Positions 6,603 through 12,464 of a stretch of DNA of 12,464 bases are shown here, one piece after another. Each line of letters opens with the position of its first letter. The stretch's first letter is position 1. The DNA comes from Lewinella sp039816955 (lineage in GTDB: Bacteria; Bacteroidota; Bacteroidia; Chitinophagales; Saprospiraceae): positions 1 through 12,464 of the forward strand of contig JBCBWU010000209.1 in the NCBI GenBank assembly GCA_039816955.1. The letters run 5' to 3'. The notes beneath the pieces are model-generated. The model was not told the DNA's origin, searched no databases, and was given only the letters and a program-made list of their open reading frames with translations. Position numbers and translations under genes: made by a program.

Positions 6603-9554
6603 TTAGTCTTCACTATTCAATAAAGGATCAGCTCGGAAGCGTAGTTCCCCACTGGTTTTTAATTCACCGTATTTGAGCTCAATGCTGTAGGTGCCTGGGT
6701 CCGCTGCCTCATAACGGGGCTTGGCACTCATTGGGTATCCGTAGTGTCCGTAGTTTTGCGCCAGTTTATCCCAGAGTTCCTGGTGCTGTTTAAGGTCATA
6801 GTTTTGCCGTAGCGCCACGAAGCTGGCATAGAGGTCTTGGGCGTGCCGCTTTTGCTCGGTATCACTAAGCCCTTGTTGGATCAGATTGAGCGTGCGAAGT
6901 AAAACGTCAATATTCTTGCCTTGCTCAGGGGAGGGGGGGAAATCCCCGTTCCAGTAAAAACGATTGAGCCCTGGTCGAGTGCCTGCTTTGGCCATCGATT
7001 GCCGTCCGTCGGGATGTGCTACGGAGTAGGTGATAGAATCACCCGCCAGAGCTGGATCTAGCCAGAATTGAAACTGCATGCCGCGCTTTGGATTTTGCCC
7101 TCTGAATTCAAAGGCCACCTGCTTACGCCCGGTATTGATCACCTGCCAGCGCGTAGAAGTTTTGCTAGGCAAGAAGGTCAGGTCTTCGCTAACTGATTCT
7201 TTCGACATTTGCCGAAGGGCACTTATATCATCAAGTATCCAAATACTACGCCCATGGGTGCCCGCAATCAAGTCACCCTCTCTTGGGTGGATGATCAAGT
7301 CATGGATCGCCACACCTGGCATGTTTGTGCGCAGGGAGAACCAGTTCTCACCGCGATCCAGGCTAGCGTATACGCCAATTTCTGTACCTACAAAGAGAAG
7401 ATCTTCGACTTCATAATCCTCACGCACTACGTAGGCACTCCAGTTATCAGGTAGTTGCTCGTCAATGCGGCGCCAGGTTTGTCCGTAATCTTCGGTTACG
7501 AGTACATAGGCTTCCATATCATCGTAGCGATGATGGTCCAGTGTTACGTAGCAACGACCGGCCTGGTGCTTGGAGGGCTCGACACGACTCACCCAGGCAG
7601 TTCCACCATATTCCATTTCCGGTGCTGCGGGCATTCGCGGCACGTCTTTCATGTTGATGCCTACTTCCGTCCAATTATCTCCTCCGTTGCGGCTCACGTG
7701 CAGGTAGCCATCATCCGTACCTACCCATACTTCTTGCTCGTCCAATGCTGATTCTGCTACGGTGATGATGGTGTAGTGGTTTTCACCACCCGTAACACTT
7801 CTAGTCAAATAGCCGCTCTGGCTGGGATTGCGGTAACGTGGATCATTCCCCGTAAGGTCGGGGCTGAGGATTTTCCAGCTCTTTCCTTGATCTTCGGAGC
7901 GGAAGAGATGGTTGCCACCGAAGTACACCCGATCCGGATTGTTAGGCGATAAGACTAACGGACTACTCCAGTTGAACCGAAACTGAGGTGGCAACTTCTG
8001 CCGATCAGTGAACTCGTAAAAGAACCAATGTTCACCGGGGTCAATGGTATAATTGATAGCAGTGTCCGGAAAATTTGGATCAAAATGATCTTGATAATTG
8101 GTGATCGTCTGTGGGGTAGGGGTGACGTACTCATACTCCCTGGTTTCGCGATTAACTCGTACTGCAAAGCCCACGTGATTCACTAGATAGATTGTTCGCC
8201 AATCTCTGGGATCTACCTGAAAGTGAAAGCCATCGCCTTCGCCTACCCAGGTGTTGTGCTCATTGAGAATACCTCGCCACTCCCGACTGTTACTTGGGCC
8301 AATCCATAGGCCATTGTCTTGCAATCCTCCGCCTACCCAATACGGATCCTGCATATCGACGCCAATAGCGTAATACTGCCCAATGGCCATGTTGTTGAAG
8401 GACAGGAAATTCTCACCACCATCTACTGTTAAGCGCAAGCCCTGATCCGTACCCAGGTAGAAAATATTGCTGTCGTAAGGGGCAATCCACATAGCGTGTT
8501 CGTCGCCACCATCTACACGCCAATTGCGTTTTTCAAAGGTTTGTCCGCCGTCGCGGGAAAGTTGGAAATCGCGGGAAACGATGTAAATGTTGTCCGGGTT
8601 AAGTGGATCTACTTCAATTTGGCCATGATAGAAGGGCCGTACGGCGTGTTTATGTAAAAAGGTCCAACTGTCTCCGCCATCATCAGAACGGTAAACTCCA
8701 GAGCCAGCTTGACCCATTGCTGGGATTTCCTCCGTTTCAATTGCTGCGACGATCACATCCGGGTACTTGCGACAAATGGATAAGTCGATCATCCCAGTTT
8801 CGCCAATAGGTAGGCCGTTGCGAACCTTTTTCCAAGTGTCACCACCGTCCTCGCTTTTGAATACCCCTCCTTGCTCACCACCACTAGTATAGTGATAAGG
8901 TCGACGCAAACGATGATAGAAGCCCGTAAAAAGAATATCCGGGTTTTCAGGATGCATGACAATTTCTGTACAACCCGTTTTATCATCATTAGGCAGCCCA
9001 TTGGTAAGTTTTACCCAGGTTCGGCCACCATTGTTGGTGCGGTAGAGCCCACGAATACCACGGTATCCCCAGAGGTGCCCAACTACTGCTACGTAAACAA
9101 TATCGGGATTGGTAGGATGGAGTACAATGTCGGCAATGTGGTGCCCGTCTTCAAAAGCAACTTGCTTGAAGCTTTCCCCGCCATCTAAGCTTCTGTATAA
9201 GCCATCGCCCCAACCAGAGCTGTTGCGGTTAGCGGATTCACCGGTGCCAATCCATATGATATCTGGGTTTTGCTGGTGCATTGCGACCGAGCCAATTGAC
9301 CCTGCACCATAATCATCGAATATAGGATTCCAGGTAATACCACCATTCTTACTAAGAAATACGCCGCCGGAGGCAGAGGCACATAGGACGTGTCGATAGT
9401 CGGGAACAGAAGCGTCGATGTCCGCTATGCGGCCCATCATATTAGCGGGGCCGATATTACGCCATTGTAGGGCTTGGAAATGTTCACTCTGATGTTGTGC
9501 CCAGTTAGGGTAGACGGAAAGGAGAACCAGGCCGCACAGGTACCAGTAGCGCAT
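6603..9554 (-). CDS. Exported Asp-box beta-propeller protein, VPS10/sortilin-like
   Basis: This 983-residue exported protein has a signal peptide (hydrophobic core LCGLVLLSVY, likely cleaved near NWAQ). The body is built from sialidase-type Asp-box repeats of form S-x-D-G-G-x-x-W. I count eleven, at about residues 68, 122, 173, 234, 290, 333, 376, 553, 621, 687 and 731, examples being SEDGGDTW and SRNGGDNW. They fit one or two large propellers like the VPS10 domain of sortilin. Annotators often call such proteins glycosyl hydrolases, but Asp boxes are structural and I see no sialidase arginine triad, so enzyme activity is unproven. Residues 384-552 have no Asp box, and about 800-983 is a separate C-terminal region after the propeller. 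No type IX secretion signal is apparent at the C-terminus (LLNSED). It is transcribed divergently from the hybrid regulator. The family is common in Bacteroidota and its function is largely unknown. Confidence 0.85.
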   Translation of the reverse strand: MRYWYLCGLVLLSVYPNWAQHQSEHFQALQWRNIGPANMMGRIADIDASVPDYRHVLCASASGGVFLSKNGGITWNPIFDDYGAGSIGSVAMHQQNPDIIWIGTGESANRNSSGWGDGLYRSLDGGESFKQVAFEDGHHIADIVLHPTNPDIVYVAVVGHLWGYRGIRGLYRTNNGGRTWVKLTNGLPNDDKTGCTEIVMHPENPDILFTGFYHRLRRPYHYTSGGEQGGVFKSEDGGDTWKKVRNGLPIGETGMIDLSICRKYPDVIVAAIETEEIPAMGQAGSGVYRSDDGGDSWTFLHKHAVRPFYHGQIEVDPLNPDNIYIVSRDFQLSRDGGQTFEKRNWRVDGGDEHAMWIAPYDSNIFYLGTDQGLRLTVDGGENFLSFNNMAIGQYYAIGVDMQDPYWVGGGLQDNGLWIGPSNSREWRGILNEHNTWVGEGDGFHFQVDPRDWRTIYLVNHVGFAVRVNRETREYEYVTPTPQTITNYQDHFDPNFPDTAINYTIDPGEHWFFYEFTDRQKLPPQFRFNWSSPLVLSPNNPDRVYFGGNHLFRSEDQGKSWKILSPDLTGNDPRYRNPSQSGYLTRSVTGGENHYTIITVAESALDEQEVWVGTDDGYLHVSRNGGDNWTEVGINMKDVPRMPAAPEMEYGGTAWVSRVEPSKHQAGRCYVTLDHHRYDDMEAYVLVTEDYGQTWRRIDEQLPDNWSAYVVREDYEVEDLLFVGTEIGVYASLDRGENWFSLRTNMPGVAIHDLIIHPREGDLIAGTHGRSIWILDDISALRQMSKESVSEDLTFLPSKTSTRWQVINTGRKQVAFEFRGQNPKRGMQFQFWLDPALAGDSITYSVAHPDGRQSMAKAGTRPGLNRFYWNGDFPPSPEQGKNIDVLLRTLNLIQQGLSDTEQKRHAQDLYASFVALRQNYDLKQHQELWDKLAQNYGHYGYPMSAKPRYEAADPGTYSIELKYGELKTSGELRFRADPLLNSED

Positions 9555-9726
9555 AAGTGTTTTTCTGGCAAGATACCATTTACCGACTCAAACTTGGGAG
9601 TGCTCTCTTTTAGAAGGCTTTTCTTTATCTTTCAACCTGAGCAGTTCGTTGTTGATGTTTTATCTGCGCATGTATCAAGTCACTCGATCATACCTTTTTG
9701 TAGTTAGATTTCTATAGGTCCTCCCG
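9555..9726. promoter_or_regulatory. Divergent intergenic region between Asp-box gene and hybrid regulator
   Basis: These 172 bases must hold the promoters of both flanking genes, which point away from each other. The sequence is AT-rich with T-tracts (for example around 9609-9632), but I could not place a clean TTTG/TAnnTTTG pair for either gene and found no strong inverted repeat that would mark an operator. TATCTTG on the minus strand near 9585 is a possible -7 for the Asp-box gene, but its spacing to the nearest TTTG is too short. Confidence 0.4.
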
Positions 9727-12464
9727 ATGCGAAAGAAAATCCAAAGAAACCTCTTCTTTTTTTTGCTTTTCCTATGGTGTTGTAGTCATGCATGTGGGCA
9801 ATCTACACTACCGTATTTTACCTTCAACCAGCCTGATACCAAAGAATTCCTCTACCTGGAATCGGCCACCATGATTCTGGTAGATTCTACTGGGAGCTTA
9901 AGCAAAGATGAAGTTTTGCTTCCCGAAAACCAGCATCGATTTATCCCCTTTGACAATTGGCTTTTGAAATTAGAAAACCGTTGTCCGGGTTGGCGCAACC
10001 TAGATTGTCCGGTATACTGGATTGTTACGAATTTCCAGAATGGCTTGGATTATCCAAAGGACTTTTTTTACGCTCTTGGGTATTTGTACAGTGATGCACA
10101 GAGGAGTTGGGTGCAAAGAGAAAGCGGAGATGAAGAAATCTATCAAGCAGGGTTTCACGTGCCCTTATCCCAATTACAAGCGGAGATACAGGATGCCAGT
10201 CGTATACATAATCGGCTGCGGGCCTATTTCCATTTCGAATTAGAGGGGCAAGAACGCGTTCTGGTGCTCAGCCGCCTGCAACATGCTTCTTCCGATTGGC
10301 TCCATTTGTCGCCCCGCATTGGCACCAACAAGAGCATGTCTGCGGAGGTCAAAAGATATTATCCTGAACAATGGCGTTCCATCTTTATTCAAGGCGGGTT
10401 GTCGATCATTATTCTCTTTTACCTGTTCTCCTTCGTACTCAACCGACGCCTTGAGTTCCTTTACTTCATTGGGTATAACCTGTGCATGATGATTACCTTT
10501 CTGTACCTGGGAGACTTGCACAGCTTCTTTTTCCCAGAACACCCGAAGGTCATTTTTATCATCTTCAACCTCGCCGTAGCGCTGATCCCTTTTACCTACG
10601 CAGGTTTTTTGTACCTCTTCTTGAATGTGCCAGAGCATCTTCCTAGACTTAGACGGTACTTTACATTAATGATGGGCTTGAGCTTAGCGGTCGGAGCTGG
10701 TATTATGGTGCACACTTGGCTCAGCAATGAGTGGTTCAAGGTGTTACTGTTTGTCGATAAATTCCTGATTTTTTCCCTCTTTCCCCTGATAGTGTTTATT
10801 GTAGAAGCCATTAGAAACTGGCGAGAAGAATTTCGTTACTTCTTGTTAGCATCAGGTTTTTTGTTGGTAGGAGGGCTTTGCTATACCATCTTAAATGCTT
10901 TAGGTAATTCCGAGTTAGGAGATGTCATTATCCAGTTTGCGGTGTTTGGCGAAATGCTTGCCTTTGCCGCTGGGTTAGGGTATAAAGGCCGCCAAAGAGA
11001 TTACGAGCGGGCCCGGCTAGAATCTATTGATCAGGTGAAAACGCGGCTCTACACCAATATTACCCATGAGTTTCGCACGCCACTTACGGTCATCCTCGGG
11101 ATGTTAGATAATATCAAGGGCTATGAAAACGTACGGGGCATAATCAGGCGCAACGGATTGAGCCTCCTACGAATGGTTAATCAATTACTGGATTTATCGA
11201 AGATAGATGCTGGCAGCACGAAACTTGAGCTGGTACACGGAGATGTGGTAGCGTATTTGAAGTATCTGACGGAGTCCTTTGATTCTATGGCTGCGACAAA
11301 GAAGATTCAAATCCAATTTCGCGCGAAGCCCCAAGACATCAAGATGGCATTTGATGAGGTGAAGTTGCAGCACGTTATTTATAACCTCCTTTCCAATGCC
11401 ATTAACTTCACCCCGGCAGGAGGTGTGATCCAGGTTATCGTAGCCGCTGAGAGCCTCAGAGGCCAGCCCTATCTGAATTTCTCAGTTCAAGATAACGGCA
11501 CCGGGATTGCTGCGGAAGAACTTCCTCATATTTTCGATCGCTATTTCCAGTCTGATCGCAAACAGGATCATAAAGGCCAAGGTACAGGTATTGGTCTGGC
11601 GCTTACCAAAGAGCTCATTGGCTTGATGAAGGGCGAAATTACGGTAGACAGTAAATTAGGAGAAGGAACAATCTTCAAGGTTAAAATACCCGTCCAGTTT
11701 AACCAGTCATTACAGTTGTCAGATGCTGTCGCAGATCGCATGCCCGAAGCTATTTTGGTACCGTTGCCACCAATCCAGGAGCAATTTGCTGAGAGCCGTG
11801 CCGGCAAAGATTTAGTGCGCCTCTTAATCATTGAGGACAATACGGACGTCTGCCTTTATATTGAGTCTTTACTCAGCGATCATTACACGATTCAAACCGC
11901 GAATAACGGTCAATTAGGGATCGAAAAAGCGCTTGAGACCATCCCGGACATTATTATCAGCGACGTCATGATGCCAGAGAAGGATGGTTTCGAAGTTTGT
12001 CAAACGCTAAAGTCTGATGTTCGAACCAGTCATATCCCGATTATTTTGCTGACGGCTAAAGCCGAACAAAGCAGCAAGTTGTCCGGATTGCAGTACGGTG
12101 CCGATGCGTATTTGCTTAAACCCTTTGATAAGGCAGAGCTCCTGATTCGCTTGCAGAAACTAGTGGAAATACGTCGTGTTTTGCACGATAAGTATCGCGG
12201 GAATGGAGTTCTGGCAGCACTGGAAAACAAAGAACTATCACTAGAAGACACCTTCCTGTCTTCGTTGCGGCACGCTACGACACTTCATATGAGCAAGCCT
12301 GAAATGACCTTAGCGCTTATCGCTAGAGACATGAACATGAGTAGCGTGCAACTTTACCGCAAGCTCAAAGCGATCGCCAACATTACTCCATCTTTATTTG
12401 TACGCGCGGTTCGCCTAAAACGAGCAGCTCAATTACTCCAATCGACGGATCTGAATGTTTCGGA
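9727..12464 (+). CDS. 7TM-sensor hybrid histidine kinase/response regulator with AraC output (3' end missing)
   Basis: This one-chain two-component system senses a signal outside the inner membrane and acts on DNA. It runs open for 912 codons to the right edge. The order is: signal peptide (1-25); a periplasmic region (26-215) with Cys86 and Cys94 that could form a disulfide; seven membrane spans (about 219-420), the layout of 7TMR-DISM receptors; a short linker; a dimerisation/phosphoacceptor domain with His447 in ITHEFRTPL; and an ATPase domain with N-box Asn553/Asn557, Asp589 in DNGTGI, the F-box IFDRYF and GQGTGIGL. A receiver follows with acidic pair Glu703/Asp704, phosphoacceptor Asp746, Thr776 and Lys798, and then the first helix-turn-helix of an AraC domain (about 861-882). 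The second helix-turn-helix is beyond the window. All catalytic residues are intact. ATG 9727 precedes the signal peptide directly. Its signal and target genes are unknown. Confidence 0.92.
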   Translation, partial: MRKKIQRNLFFFLLFLWCCSHACGQSTLPYFTFNQPDTKEFLYLESATMILVDSTGSLSKDEVLLPENQHRFIPFDNWLLKLENRCPGWRNLDCPVYWIVTNFQNGLDYPKDFFYALGYLYSDAQRSWVQRESGDEEIYQAGFHVPLSQLQAEIQDASRIHNRLRAYFHFELEGQERVLVLSRLQHASSDWLHLSPRIGTNKSMSAEVKRYYPEQWRSIFIQGGLSIIILFYLFSFVLNRRLEFLYFIGYNLCMMITFLYLGDLHSFFFPEHPKVIFIIFNLAVALIPFTYAGFLYLFLNVPEHLPRLRRYFTLMMGLSLAVGAGIMVHTWLSNEWFKVLLFVDKFLIFSLFPLIVFIVEAIRNWREEFRYFLLASGFLLVGGLCYTILNALGNSELGDVIIQFAVFGEMLAFAAGLGYKGRQRDYERARLESIDQVKTRLYTNITHEFRTPLTVILGMLDNIKGYENVRGIIRRNGLSLLRMVNQLLDLSKIDAGSTKLELVHGDVVAYLKYLTESFDSMAATKKIQIQFRAKPQDIKMAFDEVKLQHVIYNLLSNAINFTPAGGVIQVIVAAESLRGQPYLNFSVQDNGTGIAAEELPHIFDRYFQSDRKQDHKGQGTGIGLALTKELIGLMKGEITVDSKLGEGTIFKVKIPVQFNQSLQLSDAVADRMPEAILVPLPPIQEQFAESRAGKDLVRLLIIEDNTDVCLYIESLLSDHYTIQTANNGQLGIEKALETIPDIIISDVMMPEKDGFEVCQTLKSDVRTSHIPIILLTAKAEQSSKLSGLQYGADAYLLKPFDKAELLIRLQKLVEIRRVLHDKYRGNGVLAALENKELSLEDTFLSSLRHATTLHMSKPEMTLALIARDMNMSSVQLYRKLKAIANITPSLFVRAVRLKRAAQLLQSTDLNVS

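Noticed and set aside
7078..7751. Several plus-strand open frames of 81-112 codons opposite the Asp-box gene
   Set aside because: All are antisense to an intact coding sequence with repeated conserved motifs, and none resembles a protein family.
10240..10638. A 132-codon minus-strand open frame inside the hybrid kinase gene
   Set aside because: It lies opposite the region encoding the end of the periplasmic domain and the first membrane spans, in a continuous well-supported frame; low-complexity charged product with no family resemblance.

Overview
The window looks like ordinary chromosome from a member of the Bacteroidota, most likely a Lewinella/Saprospira-type marine organism. The evidence is a hybrid two-component regulator that joins sensor kinase, receiver and AraC domains in one chain, a large secreted Asp-box (VPS10/sortilin-like) protein, a fused two-half M16 protease, weak or absent Shine-Dalgarno sequences, and a -33/-7 style candidate promoter. 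Base composition is near 50% GC by eye and looks even along the window. The genus is inference; the phylum is fairly safe.

Layout. At 2-523 (+) is the 3' part of a queuosine-precursor transporter (YhhQ family), cut by the left edge. At 649-3417 (+) is an exported M16 zinc metalloprotease, followed by a good intrinsic terminator (3465-3502). The stretch 3503-3840 has no convincing gene but holds two hairpins. At 3841-4926 (+) is a beta-ketoacyl-ACP synthase III-like enzyme, which converges on an MFS exporter at 4963-6255 (-). Next on the minus strand come tRNA-Pro(GGG) at 6405-6479, with its own terminator and a candidate promoter, and a 983-residue exported Asp-box protein at 6603-9554. A 172-base divergent gap separates this from a large plus-strand gene at 9727-12464. 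That gene encodes a 7TM-sensor hybrid histidine kinase with a receiver and the start of an AraC DNA-binding domain, and the right edge truncates it.

How they work together. No clear pathway links the genes. Most look like separate housekeeping or envelope functions: tRNA-modification precursor uptake, periplasmic proteolysis, acyl condensation, efflux and a tRNA. The one suggestive arrangement is the divergent pair of regulator and Asp-box protein, where the regulator could control its neighbour; this is inference from position only. I found no CRISPR array, insertion sequence, integrase, phage gene, toxin-antitoxin pair or defence system, and I do not think the window contains an undescribed multi-gene system. 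The most useful items for follow-up are the hairpin-bearing leader before the KAS III-like gene, the unknown pathway of that enzyme, and the short phosphoacceptor helix hairpin in the hybrid kinase.
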